A stretch of 64,000 nt of DNA from Nectonema munidae (GCA_030549495.1 JAUIRK010000728.1:186001-250000), one strand, 5' to 3'; counted from the stretch's first letter, positions 38,421-50,134 are shown. Numbers and translations: made by a program. Notes: generated from the sequence alone by a model not told the origin.

Positions 38421-39539
38421 CGTAGAAAAATATTTTTATTATTGATTTTAACAGAAAAATTTATAGTTCGGAATCCGTAACAGATGTACCATTAAAATCA
38501 TCCAATATAAAACCAATTGTTATATTTTTTGTTTTTGTAATTGTGAATAAATGAATTACTTATATTTTTATTTACAAGTAGCTTAGATGTTTTGATGGAA
38601 AATTACTTTTAATATTTATTTCTACTTTTCTTGGTGTATCAATTTAGGAGTGAGACAAAAGGGACACAAAAATTAAATCGGAATGAGAATTTAACGATTT
38701 TCTAATTAATAAAAAAAGTAAGCCACAAGAAATAGAAATCATGCACTAGTTACCAATTATTTTAGAAAAATTATCCATTTTTCCATAATTCTCTTCTAGG
38801 CAAAAATCTTAAATGTTTTACCTTTTTATGTAAAATTTATCATAATTCTAGTATAAGCAATATCTAATGAAAAAAGGCTATTTCATTTTATTTAAAAATG
38901 GTTCAGAGAAAACAGATTAGTAAACATTTTTATAAGTTAAGAAACAAGTCAAACCGACACAAACATATTCTCTAAAATTGGTAAAAAATAAAAGGCAATC
39001 TATTCGTATTTGATTTCTTGACAAAAAAAGTTCCCAAATACAGGAGCGAATAGTTATAATATTTATATAAAATAGAAACGAGATAATAAGATAACTATAA
39101 TATTGACAAATGAAAGATGTTTAAAAATTACTTTTACTAATTATAATAATAAAATTCAATCTTTATAATGAACGTAAAATATAAGACATTTTGTTAAATA
39201 AAATAATTTTGCAACAACAAAAAATAGTCAAAAAAAAATTTGTTTTAATTATTTTGACAATAAAATGAAGCTTGTCTAATAATTAAAGTATTAAAGGAAT
39301 GTTTATATAAATATAATATATGAATATATATTTATTTACTAATTCTTATATTGAAATAACTGTTGATGTATATTTTTCAAGATATATTTTCACGTTTGTA
39401 TATTTTATATTAGGTCATCTCATCTAAGCGACTTGTGGCTTTTTCGTGATCCTGCGAAAAAAATTATTTTTAAATTTTAGAATACTTTTGTGTATGTTTC
39501 ATTTGGTTTCTTATAGTTTTTTTTCAAAATAAAGGTTAT
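38421..39539. other. AT-rich intergenic stretch, nothing recognised
   Basis: Very AT-rich sequence with stops in all frames. I find no gene, RNA or repeat boundary in it. Confidence 0.4.
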
Positions 39540-39695
39540 CGTTCTGTATTTCACTAATTTGGGTTAGTTAGATACTAGGCTCGATATCTTGTGTTCGATC
39601 AGATATCAAGTCTTCATTATCATTGTTCGATACAAGCAGTGGAATTGTGCCTTCTGGATAAAAACACCCCAGAGCACCTTTACCATTATCTTTAT
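39540..39695 (+). mobile_element. tRNA-derived SINE, family S1, copy 2
   Basis: On the plus strand GGGTTAGTTAGATACTAGG (A-box region) is followed by TTGTGTTCGATCAGAT (B-box region), GTTCGATACAAGCAG, TTGTGCCTTCT and AGAGCACCTTTACC, in the same order as the minus strand of 36010-36290. Confidence 0.72.
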
Positions 39696-41789
39696 AAAAT
39701 AAAATTAGAAATTATGTTTTATTTTAACATTCAGATAAAAAATTATGCAATTAAAATGAGTTTTTCTATATTTCGACTCATGAAAATAACACTGTCCTGA
39801 ATGATTCCCAATATGTTGTTTACTATCATGTTATCATCGAAGGATACAAAGGCATCATTGTTAGTAGGATAAAAATTTAGGAGAGGCGAAAAAAAATTAA
39901 ATTGTATTATTAAAATATTCGTTTTTTTAGTGCATGTGTTAATTTTCTCATAGCAGGTTGAGTTTTTATTATGAAGAATTGCATACTACGCCCCCCCCCC
40001 CTCTTGGCTACGTCCGTGGTAAAAAGATGATCATCATGCATATGTATCTCGAACATTCGGTAGATCCTTTGGTCATAGTTTTTTTTAATATCTCAACAAT
40101 TTTCATATATTTCACACCTTTGTTCTTTCCCAGAAAATTCTTAAGCTACAGTAGACTCTCTCGAACGTCTAAACTACCAGTTTCTAATATAAGCAGCTCT
40201 CTATTATGGGCATTCACAATTGACATCAACATTTTTTGTTTAATTTTAACCCCACCCCCCACTGACAAATTTTACTATTTTTATAGTTTACAAATTCCCT
40301 ATTTCTGAACTTATCCGCACCCCTTCCCCTCTCCCCCTTCCTAGTCTTTGATTGACATCAATTGTGAATGACCCCCACATCGTTTCTTACAGTCCCAACA
40401 TTTCTTATATTTTTACCTTATATTTTAGTTTATCTAATAAAGGGACCAGCTCCTAAATTACGATAGAGATCATTTTATTTGGTCTTAATACTCATTTTTC
40501 TTGCAATAATATCAACATATGTTGCTTTAACAACAATCTACATTATTTTCAAATATTCTAAGATGACCTACATCATGAGTATGAAAAATGTAATAAAATA
40601 CTAAAATAATGGATACGATATAATAATAAATGAAGAAATAAAATCGTCACATTAGTAAATAGAATTGAAGATAAGGCAGTAGAGTTAAATTAAAGTTTTT
40701 AAATAAAAACATTACTTTATTGTGACTGTTTCTATGGAAACACCATTAAATTTTCCACAGATTAGATCGCAGTATAAACACTCTGCACCATACTTTCACT
40801 AATTTTTTGGTTTTTTTCTGTGTAAAGACATTCTTTTTCTTTTATTATCTAAAAATCTAATTTACTTTCCATTTCTGATACTAATAATTTGAATTTGATA
40901 ATTCTTTCTTTTTAATACAGTTCGGCCTATAGTTGTTAATTATACAGAGTTCGAATTGACCTGCTCCTCGTCTGTTAAAATAGGGTCATGTTATGATTTC
41001 AGGCTAAACTAACACTACTAAAAGAATAAAATCATGCGCAGGAGAGTAACTATATAGATAGATTATTCTGAATTGATAATGTGATCACTAAACTTTCAAA
41101 AGCTTCTACAAATCCAAATTGTTACTTCAGATTCTAACTCCTATGGATGAAATCTCATATGTGTACTGATCAAACAGATGTTTTTCAAAAGATTGAAGAA
41201 ACAGACCTGGCGAAACCCAAGTTAACAATTATCCCACTGTCTACAGCACTTTCAAAACCGATAGAACAGAGAATATTTTTTCAATAGAATATACTTAGAG
41301 ATACATTAAAAGTCATTAATATTATTATTAATTCATCCAGAGAAATATTGCTATTAAAATTGAAGAAGTTATACAAGACCTGAAACTAATTTAAATAGCA
41401 TGTAAAGAAGTTTTTCTATATATGCACGATTTGGATTTTTGAAAAGATATCAATGTTATGACTCTTTGCATATTTGCTTAATCGTGTGAAAGATGTTTTT
41501 TAGCATTAACAAGATTTAACTCTACGCAAATGATTAATGTTAGTTGAAAGAAAATAATTTCTAATACTAAAAAATAATTAACACAAAATTCGATCAATTT
41601 TTTCATAATTTTTCAAAATCTTCTATGTAGGTAGGTAGAGTGGTAGAGATGTAAAAGCAGTTTCTAAAACTGAATTGATATGCTTGTAAGATGCTTGATA
41701 AGGAATAGAGGCAGTCTTTATGTTTATACAGGATTTAAAGGGAGTCTAAAATAAAAGAAATAAAGAGAAAAGGAGAGGGGAGAGAGAAT
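39696..41789. other. Intergenic stretch before the zinc-knuckle LINE
   Basis: AT-rich sequence with an 11-nt C run at 39991-40001. Some repeats are likely, but I could not place any family. The right margin may include the 3' tail of the LINE that follows. Confidence 0.35.
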
Positions 41790-41800
41790 TTAGAATGGGT

Positions 41801-44800
41801 TCAATAGTAGTCGGTAAGTTTGATATGGAAGAGGTCATTTTTGCAAGGGCAGTGACCGGAGAGAAACCGTATAAGAGAATAGTTTGGCAACCATGAATGG
41901 TGTGTTTTTGCTGAGATGTAAATCGCGAGCGAGGTTTTGAGAGTCGGTATAAAACTGGATTGCTTCAAATTGAATAAAGTCTTTGATGTTTTGGGTGATG
42001 TGGTCGCACGATTCAATTAGTGCTTGACATTCTACGTCGAATATAGTGGTTAAATGATTAAGTGGTAGGCTTGTGGTGAAGAAGGCGGGAAGTGAATCGC
42101 CTCTATAGAATGAGAGAGCGATTGTCCACTTTTTTGATTTTTTCGCGGGATCAGTAAATAACCAAAGTGTAATTGAGTCAGAGATGTGCTCAATTCTTTT
42201 ATGTGTAAGGCTGCACGTGTTTTGGGTGTATTGATTATGATATCAAAGGGCAGGGGCGAGGCAGGGAGCATAAGTGTCGTTGGGTGTATTTTTGGGTGAA
42301 TGATATATCGGTGTAAATGGGTAAGGGATGTGTGAAGTAGTTGCGCATATGGTTGGGAGGTGTTGTTGTGAGGAATGTGTACATAAAATGCCGAGGAAGG
42401 AGGTATTAGTGATTTGTATGTATCCATATATCGCCTTATTAGTGTATCTTTTAGTTTAGAGAAAAGAGGTGTACAAGTCAGTGTGGAGTAGTGCGGAAAG
42501 CTTTTGAAATAATTAAAAGACTAAGACGGTGAATTTTCAAAAGGAAAGTTAGGGTTGAGGGGTGAGTAAGCGATGTACCCCATGATAGAAAGCCGCATTG
42601 AAGAGCTGGAAGGATGAGAGATTTATATATGAAGAGAGAATGTGGAATTTTGGGGCCCCATTTGGATGAAATGGCTCTATTTAGTAGAAAAAGAATTTTT
42701 GAGAGTTTTGTGTATGCATTTTTAAAGTGGGTGGGCTATTTGAGGTTCGATTAGAAGGTGAGTCCGAGGTATTTTATGGTCAATGATGGTTTGATAAGGG
42801 TGGTATGGTCTAAGCAAAGGGATATGTGTGGGGAATGTTTTCGTGTGAAGTGAATTAAAGAAGTTTTAGATATATTGAAGGAAATCTTCAATGAGCTGAC
42901 TGTGAACTTAAGAGTGTTGAAAAGTGTGGTCATTTGGAGAAGATTTTCCGATTGGGTGTTGGATGAAAAGGAGAAGAGTAGATCAACGGAGTAGCCCTGA
43001 GAAAAATGTGATTTGGAGCCTAGAAGATCTAAGAGAGGGTTAATAAAAATAAGCCAAAGAATGTCGAAAAGGCAGCCACCCTGAGGGGTAGAAAGAGAGA
43101 GTGTATGAATTGCGCAGAGAACTTGTTGCGAAAGATTAGTCAGCGATTAAGTAAATAATTGTTGATAAATTTGATGATGTAGGGTGGATAACGCTTAAGA
43201 TGCATGTTAAATATGATCGCAGGGTGCCAGGCGCTGTTGAAGCCGTTGTCGATATCGAGGAATAAGACATATGTTGTTTTTTGAAATTGAATGGAGTGCT
43301 CTAGATATTCTGTAAGTTTGGATAAAGCTGATTCTGTGTTTTTGCGGGGGAGCTAGGCCAATTGTGAAGGTTAGATAAAGTTTTGTTGTGTTATCTAGTG
43401 AATAAGGCGCTTACGAAATTTTTTTTTGAGTAGCTTGCCCAAGACGGGAAGAATGGTTATGAGACGCCAATTTTAAAGAGTTGAGGGGTCTTTGTGGGGG
43501 TTTTTGGTAAAAAAAAAAGATGAATTTTCCAATTTTCCATATTGAGGGGAAAAATGAGTGCTTAATACATGCATTGAAGATGTTGAGTAGGTGGATGTGT
43601 AGAAGGTGAAATGATTTTTTGATATGGGATGATGAAATTTTGTCGTAGCTGGGAGATGAGTTAGGCTTGAGAGGGTCAACTGCATGTGATAATTCTTTTA
43701 ATGTGATGTGGGGATCGTAAGAGTGACTTAAAGATGATGTTAGCTGATGTGAGAGAGAGCGTAAGGTGGAGTGAAAACGGTCGTCTAAGTTAGGGCTGTC
43801 GGGAGGAAAAATAGAGGAGAGGAATGGAGGGTTTATTAGAGTTGAGTTCGGATTTCCGTGGGGGAGGAGTTGGTGTAGGTTAATTATTTTATTAATGGTG
43901 CTCCAGGGATTAGGTTAGGTGTTAGAAGTGAAATGTATCCAAGAATCGCGCTTCGCTTTTTTAATGAAGCATAGGTAGGTGTGCTTGATTTGTGGGTATG
44001 ATGCAATGTTGAAAGGCGACGGGTCCTTTCAGAAGTTTTTGAGTGTTTTGCCGAGATTATATTTTTGTGTGGTGAGCGCTTTGGGCCAGAAATGTGCGTG
44101 CTTTCTTTTGGGAAAGGGGGCAGAAGATGTGGAGGATTTGATTGAAGATGATAGCGTGTTATTAAGGTTAAGTGCAACAGTGTCGATATCGGTGCTTTTG
44201 CGTAGTGCGGGCGAAGTTCGTGGGGGATTTGCTCCGAGTGTTCGCAAGAATGTATACTAGTGTGTATGCTTTTGAAAAGTGATATAATGATGATCGGAAA
44301 TTGATGGTTTGTCCGATATTTCCCAAATTGAGATGATATTGTATGTATTTGTTGACGCAAGGGTAATATCGATATGTGAAGATTGTAATCGGTTGTTATG
44401 ATGAGTTGGTAAGCGGAGGAGAGTGATGCAGTGTGAGCTTTTGCTTGATTTAGTGAAAGTGTGAAGGCATTTGTAAAAGCATTAGTATTTGAGGGTGGGG
44501 AGTAGTATGAGCAAAAAGGAGAGGAGAATTATTCGAAAAAATTATTGCAAATACATATTGCTTGGACGAAAACTGAGGAAGAAAAATAAAGTTCAATGTA
44601 GATTTGACAAGGATACATGAGGAAAAAGATGTAGGAGGTGTGATGTAAAGAAGCGAGTATGCATTTATAAAGGAGATCAGGGAAGAATTATAAGTGTATG
44701 GTTGGTTAAGGGATAAAATGTCATAGAAAGAGGAGGATAGTAAATTAGTAAGGTTGGCCCAACTTAACGATGAGTGGTTAAGATTTATATGCAGAAAGTT

Positions 44801-44806
44801 TAGCAT
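41801..44806 (-). pseudogene. LINE ORF2, endonuclease, reverse transcriptase and RNase H relic
   Basis: The ATG at 44806 begins MLNFLHINLNHS, an APE-type endonuclease start (LHINLNH). RT pieces near 43050-43500 include NWRLITILPVLGK and FLDIDNGFNSAWHPAI (compare R1 FLDISGAFDNAWWP). An RNase H piece near 41920-42060 includes DVECQALIESCDHI and FYTDSQNLARDLH, followed by LSGHCPCKNDLFHIKLTD, like the C-terminal LTGHGPF block of R1 elements. Many stops make it inactive. Confidence 0.78.
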
Positions 44807-45906
44807 AAGTATTTGTTTATGATTTGAATATGAACGTCGGGTAGGATTTTAAAGTGTTTGGCGCGAAAAGATTCGAATGTAGAAAGATGATTTTGATGGC
44901 AATTAGAGCATTCAATTTTAGTGGGGTCATTGACAAAGATGCATGCGGAGATGGAATGTCCTCTCTTGTCACAGTGGTTGCAATGTTGTGACGTGGCTTT
45001 ACATTTTGATGTTGGATGGTTATATTTAAGAGAGTTATTGCATTGAGTATGGCGAGGCTTAAAGAGCTTAGGTTAAAGAATGGTGTGATTGAGGATTATT
45101 TTTGGGTTTTCGCAAAGGTGTTTGAAGAGTGTGGTGGTTGTTGTTTGGAAAAGGATAGTGTAGGAGTAGAGGCCTTGTTTACCTAGCTGGCTGATAGATG
45201 TTAGTGAACCAAGGTTTTTTAGGTAGCAGTTTTTGTAAGAGAAATGGGTGACTATGTCCTCGGTTGGAATATGTATGGGGATTCCTGAAAGGATAAATTT
45301 CGGGATTGTAGGTGGGAGGTTTTTGGCCGTAATGCTGTTGTTTTTGTGAGAGTTGATAGCTGTATCGTTTTGAATAGTGTTTTCAAATTGAAAATAAAGT
45401 GATCCTCGAGGAGGGGTTCTGGTTTTTTTTAATTTTAATTGGAAATTTATTGGTTTCCATGTTTTTAATGATGGTTTTTTTAAAATCAGACTTCTCGGCT
45501 CTATTTTCGGGTGGACTGGGGGGGGGGGGGAGAGATATAATTATTGATAGATTTGGGTACAAAGATTTTTTTGGTTTGGGTAAGTGTTGATGTAAGGATG
45601 GGTTCGGTTGTGTTTGTTGTTTGGGTTGTGATGGGGTTGGTTGTTTTTACTGAGAGTATGGGAGTATGATGATGGAGAGGCTTGAGGGTTGTGTGTTGGT
45701 GGAAGGTTTAGTGGTTCGATTAGTTGTTTTATTTTAATAGAGTGTGCTAACAAAACGGATGATTTTAGTTTGTGAAAGTTGATTAGGTGTTCAGCGGGAA
45801 GGGTAATATATGAAATAAATTTGTCGAAGAGATCTGAAATTATCTGTGATGATGTTGGTGTTGTTGTGGTTTTGTCTGGTTTAGAGCGTTTGGTTTGAGA
45901 TGACAT
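44800..45906 (-). pseudogene. LINE ORF1, gag-like zinc-knuckle protein
   Basis: It starts MSSQTKRSKPDKTTTTPTSS. Near 44940-45060 the minus strand encodes a perfect CCHC knuckle, CNHCDKRGHSISAC, flanked by degenerate ones (CNNSLKYNHPTSKC and CSNCHQNH). Such proteins bind element RNA in I/Jockey/R1 LINEs. An in-frame stop at about 45541 and at least one other break interrupt it. Its TAA stop overlaps the ORF2 start codon in the sequence ATGCTAA. Confidence 0.75.
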
Positions 45907-45960
45907 GGGAAGTGGGTTGTGAGATGAGCTCGTAATGAATGAGGTTTAATATTTGATGAA

Positions 45961-46560
45961 GCGAAAATTTTATGATGAAAATAAAATAAAATAGAATGAT
46001 CAAAAATTCTTGCGACAGGAAAGGGATTTTTAATAAAATTTGTCTTGTTATAAATTGTTGTTGATTGATAAAAAGATGAAGGTTAGTATGATCTTCTATG
46101 TTACTTATAGTTTATAGTCTTAAAAACAAATCCACAAAAACTGTGATTAACCATCTTAAGTATAATGCGAGAATATGGCTTTACAGCTGAAATTGCTTTG
46201 ATATCTCCAACCAACCAACCTATAAATTTTACCAAAGAAAATTATTTATTTTTTCGAGAAAAACGATGGATTTGAGAAAAACATGGATGTCAATTCAAGA
46301 AAATTTCATTAGTTCATTTTTATTTTATGCGAGTGACTACGAACCTCATAACTTCAAGAAAATTATCTATATAAAAATATTTAAATAATTTTGAAATCCA
46401 ATAATTTTTTTGATTGTTTAGCGAACTGGACAAGCTAAGTTTTAATTGTCTACCAATCGTTTTTATAATGTGAGTTATAAATTTTATTATAAATTAAACT
46501 TTAGATATAAAATAAATTAGTTATAAATTAAAATTGGCTTTTAATTGAGATTTATTTTTA
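45961..46560. other. Gap between the two LINEs
   Basis: AT-rich sequence with A/T palindromic stretches near 46450-46560. Nothing coding is seen. Confidence 0.4.
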
Positions 46561-46573
46561 TAGTTTTAATTTA
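46561..46573. repeat. Target site duplication, left copy
   Basis: TAGTTTTAATTTA directly abuts the left end of the LINE and is repeated exactly at 50122-50134 beyond its right end. A 13-bp duplication fits target-primed LINE insertion. Confidence 0.88.
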
Positions 46574-46676
46574 GATAGATTTATTTAATATAAACATATA
46601 TAAATCAACACATTTCCATTTTAAACATATTTCTTCGTTTGGCTTGCTTTGGGAGAGAGAAAAAGGAAGCTTGAAC
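46574..46676 (-). repeat. 3' end of the LINE (left arm of the inverted ends)
   Basis: The minus strand runs from GTTCAAGCTTCCTTTTTC to AAATAAATCTATC and then meets the target duplication. It matches 50013-50121 in inverted orientation almost base for base. Confidence 0.9.
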
Positions 46677-47019
46677 GCCTCATCGAGATTTCTTCACACA
46701 GAAGAGAGCAAGTCAAAAGTGAACATAAAAAAGAGTTACTAAGTTCATAACAAAATGTATATGAAGTAAAAAGAAAAAATATAAAAATTGAACAAGAACA
46801 CATAACAAAACAATAGAAGTGAGCACACAAACATATACATACATTTAAATATATATATATATATAGGTATATATCAAATGATCATAAACATATATGAAAA
46901 TCATATATTCATTTTTACAAAAAATATTTTAAATGTATACATGAGCAATATTAAATGAAAACATACATTCTTTATAATAAAAATATAATATATACATAAA
47001 GAGAACTTACGATGTAAAT

Positions 47020-47610
47020 TTAGACATCAAATATAGCTTTTGAGGAAACTTTAAAACTTTTGCGGCTTGGCAGATCAAGCTGATAAAAGTGGCAATTAAC
47101 CAGAAAAAGCGTTCTGAGGAGTATCGAACGGAACAAAGATTTTTCTTTTATTTGAGGAATATGTAAGAGATCATTAGAGCGAGTGAAGTGACGATGAACT
47201 GAAAGGTTTTGAATGAAGAGCGAGTTGAGAAATCCATCTTGGTAGTACGATTTATAAAAGAAGTTAAAATGAGATAAAATATTAATATCAAATATGCCTA
47301 TACTTGAAAATATATCATTTGAATCGATAGAATTATTGACAAATTCAATAATTTTTTTCTGGAATGAATTAAGTTTTTTTAACATTGTTAAACAGGAGGA
47401 ACCCCATATCAAGTTACCATAGAGAAAATGTGGGAGAATAAAGGCGTGGTAAATTAGTTTTTTACAATGAAAAGTGAGACAGTTTTTTATTTTGTAGAAT
47501 ATTCCATAAAGACGAGATACTTTTAGATGTAAGGAGGAGATGTGTTTGAACCAGGATAAGTTGTCTGTAAATGTTATACCTAGGTAAGAAAAACTATAAA
47601 CTCTATTCAA
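47020..47610 (-). CDS. LINE C-terminal region after the reverse transcriptase
   Basis: It contains FSYLGITFTDNLSWFKHI, the usual kYLGi...lsW..Hi block after the RT, and FILPHFLYGNLIWGSS, the next conserved block. It continues the RT protein after a one-base slip. No RNase H domain is seen. Confidence 0.82.
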   Translation of the reverse strand: MNRVYSFSYLGITFTDNLSWFKHISSLHLKVSRLYGIFYKIKNCLTFHCKKLIYHAFILPHFLYGNLIWGSSCLTMLKKLNSFQKKIIEFVNNSIDSNDIFSSIGIFDINILSHFNFFYKSYYQDGFLNSLFIQNLSVHRHFTRSNDLLHIPQIKEKSLFRSILLRTLFLVNCHFYQLDLPSRKSFKVSSKAIFDV

Positions 47611-47620
47611 GATATAGTCA

Positions 47621-48802
47621 TTAAGTAATATAGTGAAATTGCAGGCAATTTTTTTTGGAAAAAATCATGTACACACATTTGTGCAAGTTAAAAGAAAGCA
47701 AATTAGAAAAACACCATTTCGAGATAGACTTTAGATAAGAATTAGTTGTATCAGAAACTGTTGAATCATCTTCAAACTTTAAAGTTATAGCCGCATCATC
47801 AGCGTACATAATTAAAGATGCACAATTGTCTAGACATGAAAAGATGTCATTAGTAAATAACAAAAAAAGTAAGGGCCCAAGGATAGATCCTTGAGGTACC
47901 CCTTTTTTCATGAATTTTATATCAGAGTTTCCATTAAGAGACACATAGAACGCTCTTTCATTTAAAAAACTTACGAGCAAATTTAAAATAGGACCTCTTA
48001 CACCTATTCTAAATAACTTATAAATGAGCAGCGGATGACTTACATTATCAAAAGCTTTAGTGAGATCAAGGAATAACACCAAACTAAGCTTTTTACCATA
48101 AAAGTAGTTGGAAATGGAGTTGCATAATGATAAAACAGCATCTTCAGTAGATCTGTTCTTTTGAAAACCAAATTGATTGGAATTAATAATTTTATGTTTG
48201 TCAAAGAAGCCCAGTAATCTACCTAATATAATTTTCTCAAATATTTTTGAGAAGTTAGACAATATTGAAATGGGCCTAAAATTATCCAATGACTTAGCAG
48301 ACTTACCATTTTTTAAAATAGGAACAACACGCGCTAACTTAAGAGCTCTTGGAAATTCACCCTGTTTAACAGATAAATTGTAAATGTAAGAAAGAGCTGT
48401 TTGAATATAAGGGAGAATATCTATTATGTTATAAATGGTCAACCCATCATCACCATATGATTTTTTGTTTGCTAGAGACGCAACAGCAGTTACGATATCA
48501 TTGAAATCAATTTCATGAAAATATAAAGTGGATGAGTTGAGTGAAATAGATTTTTCAATGTAATTCATAGAATTTGAATCAATGCTAGCATCAGAAGTAC
48601 TAGAAAAATACTCGGCAAAATCATTACTACAAAATCGAGTATTGTTAGAGTTCATGCTAGTGGGTTTCAAAATTTTCTTCAAGCTTTTCCATATAGTATT
48701 TTTTTTACAAGTAGAAAGCTGATTATAATAATATGCTGACTTAGCCCTTAAAATTTCATTTTTGTACTGCTTTAAAATATTTTTATATTTAGCGCAATTC
48801 AA
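47621..48802 (-). CDS. LINE reverse transcriptase domain
   Basis: Motifs in order: NFRPISILSNFSKIFEKII, NQFGFQKNRSTEDAV, LVLFLDLTKAFDNVSHPLL, GVPQGSILGPLLFLLFTND and the catalytic MYADDAAI. It fits the CR1/Jockey superfamily. It runs on from the endonuclease in a frame shifted by one base and is itself left out of frame at a run of eight A residues near 47660. Confidence 0.9.
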   Translation of the reverse strand: MNCAKYKNILKQYKNEILRAKSAYYYNQLSTCKKNTIWKSLKKILKPTSMNSNNTRFCSNDFAEYFSSTSDASIDSNSMNYIEKSISLNSSTLYFHEIDFNDIVTAVASLANKKSYGDDGLTIYNIIDILPYIQTALSYIYNLSVKQGEFPRALKLARVVPILKNGKSAKSLDNFRPISILSNFSKIFEKIILGRLLGFFDKHKIINSNQFGFQKNRSTEDAVLSLCNSISNYFYGKKLSLVLFLDLTKAFDNVSHPLLIYKLFRIGVRGPILNLLVSFLNERAFYVSLNGNSDIKFMKKGVPQGSILGPLLFLLFTNDIFSCLDNCASLIMYADDAAITLKFEDDSTVSDTTNSYLKSISKWCFSNLLSFNLHKCVYMIFSKKNCLQFHYIT

Positions 48803-49908
48803 TGGTGAAGGATTATGAAGTTTAGTTCTATAATATTTATTTTGATTTTCCTAAGAGAACAAAGAAATGATGAATACCATGGCTTGTTGTTAGTTTTCAC
48901 TTTAAACTTAATTAGTGGAAAGCTAAGATTGAATGATTCTTTTAAAAGACTTATAAAAATATCATATGCATTAGTCGGGTTTGATGAATGAAAAACTTGA
49001 GTAAAGTCAACTTTTGATACATTAGTCAAAAAAATAGAGCGCTGTTTTGGGCTAATATTTCTCTTGAATATGTAGGTGTATTTTGTTGGATTCATGAAAA
49101 AATTATCAATAAATATACATATAGGAAAATGATCAGAAAGATCACTAATAACGTTATATGAAGAGTATGGCATGCGGAAGTTTATGAAAATATTGTCAAT
49201 AATTGAGAATGAGGAAGAGGTGCAATGTGTACTTTTTGTGATAGTAGGAAAAAAACCAGATTGTTGAAGATTATTGATAAAATCTAGATTATCAATTTTT
49301 TTGTCAAAATCAAATAAATTGATATTAAAATCTCCACAAATGATAGAGTAGTTAGAGAGAGGATGCTGAGTGAAAATATTAGATAGAAAGACATTGAAAT
49401 CGAAGACGCTAGTGTTGGGAGGTCTATATACAGAGAGTAAATTAAAATGCTTGTCTTCGATAAGAAAGTTTAACAATAAGGAATCGAAGTAATTGACTGA
49501 GCATGAAAGGTTTTTGACAGAAATTAAATCAAAAGAGCTATTAAAAAAGACACCTACTCCTCCTCCATGTTTTTTCCTTTCTTGGTAATAAAAATTATAA
49601 CCTGGGAGTTCGAAGGAATGAGAGCCTATTTGCCAAATTTCAGTTAAAACTATAAAATGAAACTTAAAACCAGAGGAAATAATAAAACTAGAGAAATAAT
49701 CAAAGTTAGCCTTTAAACTACGGATGTTGAAATGCAAAAGTTTCAAATTTTTTGAAGATATTTCAAATTTATGAGACAAAAAGTCATCTTGATATACGTA
49801 CTTAGTGGATACATTGGATACAATATCACAATCATCAAAAAAATTAGTATCAAATAAATCAAAATTCAAAAAGCTTAAATCTTCTTTAATGTTTTTAGTG
49901 TTAATCAT
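48799..49908 (-). CDS. LINE endonuclease region (APE type)
   Basis: It starts MINTKNIKEDLSFLNFDLF. APE motifs appear in order: LLHFNIRSLKANFD, VLTEIW, HGGGVGVFF, LLSVYRPPN, IICGDFNINLF, FSIIDNIFINF and LSDHFPICIF, all of which look intact. The enzyme nicks target DNA to prime reverse transcription. The frame is lost near 48860, in a run of four A residues, just before the reverse transcriptase part. This may be a real one-base change or a sequencing slip. Confidence 0.88.
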   Translation of the reverse strand: MINTKNIKEDLSFLNFDLFDTNFFDDCDIVSNVSTKYVYQDDFLSHKFEISSKNLKLLHFNIRSLKANFDYFSSFIISSGFKFHFIVLTEIWQIGSHSFELPGYNFYYQERKKHGGGVGVFFNSSFDLISVKNLSCSVNYFDSLLLNFLIEDKHFNLLSVYRPPNTSVFDFNVFLSNIFTQHPLSNYSIICGDFNINLFDFDKKIDNLDFINNLQQSGFFPTITKSTHCTSSSFSIIDNIFINFRMPYSSYNVISDLSDHFPICIFIDNFFMNPTKYTYIFKRNISPKQRSIFLTNVSKVDFTQVFHSSNPTNAYDIFISLLKESFNLSFPLIKFKVKTNNKPWYSSFLCSLRKIKINIIELNFIILHH

Positions 49909-50012
49909 TCATGGCTGAATAATAGTTATTATATTCCCGTTTTTTTATTTGATTAACCCTATTAATAAAGGAAGCACACTCTTGATTGTAAAATTGTTTT
50001 GTGCTCTAAAAA

Positions 50013-50121
50013 GTTCAAGCTTCCTTTTTCTCTCTCCCAAAGCAAGCCAAACGAAGAAATATGTTTAAAATAGAAATGTGTTGATTTATATATGTTTATT
50101 AAATAAATCTATCTATCTATC
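50013..50121 (+). repeat. Second LINE 3' end, opposite orientation
   Basis: An about 109-bp copy of the LINE 3' end on the plus strand, ending in a longer ATCT tail (about four units) against the right target duplication. It differs from the left arm by one substitution, a 2-bp difference and tail length. Confidence 0.9.
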
Positions 50122-50134
50122 TAGTTTTAATTTA
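50122..50134. repeat. Target site duplication, right copy
   Basis: TAGTTTTAATTTA, identical to 46561-46573. Confidence 0.88.

Larger units (their letters stand above)
41790..45960 (-). mobile_element. Decayed two-ORF LINE with zinc knuckles and RNase H (I/R1-like)
   Basis: The minus strand holds a gag-like ORF1 with CCHC knuckles, then an ORF2 with an endonuclease start, a degraded reverse transcriptase and an RNase H domain. This order is typical of I- and R1-type LINEs. The whole stretch is strikingly C-rich on the coding strand, so the plus strand is G-rich, unlike the surroundings. There are numerous stops and frame changes. The 3' end lies near 41640-41790 and the 5' end near 45960. Confidence 0.82.
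46574..50121 (-). mobile_element. CR1/Jockey-like LINE, nearly intact, with inverted ends
   Basis: A 3.55-kb insertion inside one 13-bp target duplication. Its minus strand encodes an APE endonuclease and a reverse transcriptase. The 3' end is at 46574 and carries a short ATCT tail. Unusually, the right end (50013-50121) is an inverted copy of that same 3' end, with its own longer ATCT tail pointing outwards. No ORF1 is present. The coding region is interrupted only by two single-base slips in A runs (near 47660 and 48860), so the copy is young or the slips are sequence errors. Confidence 0.9.
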
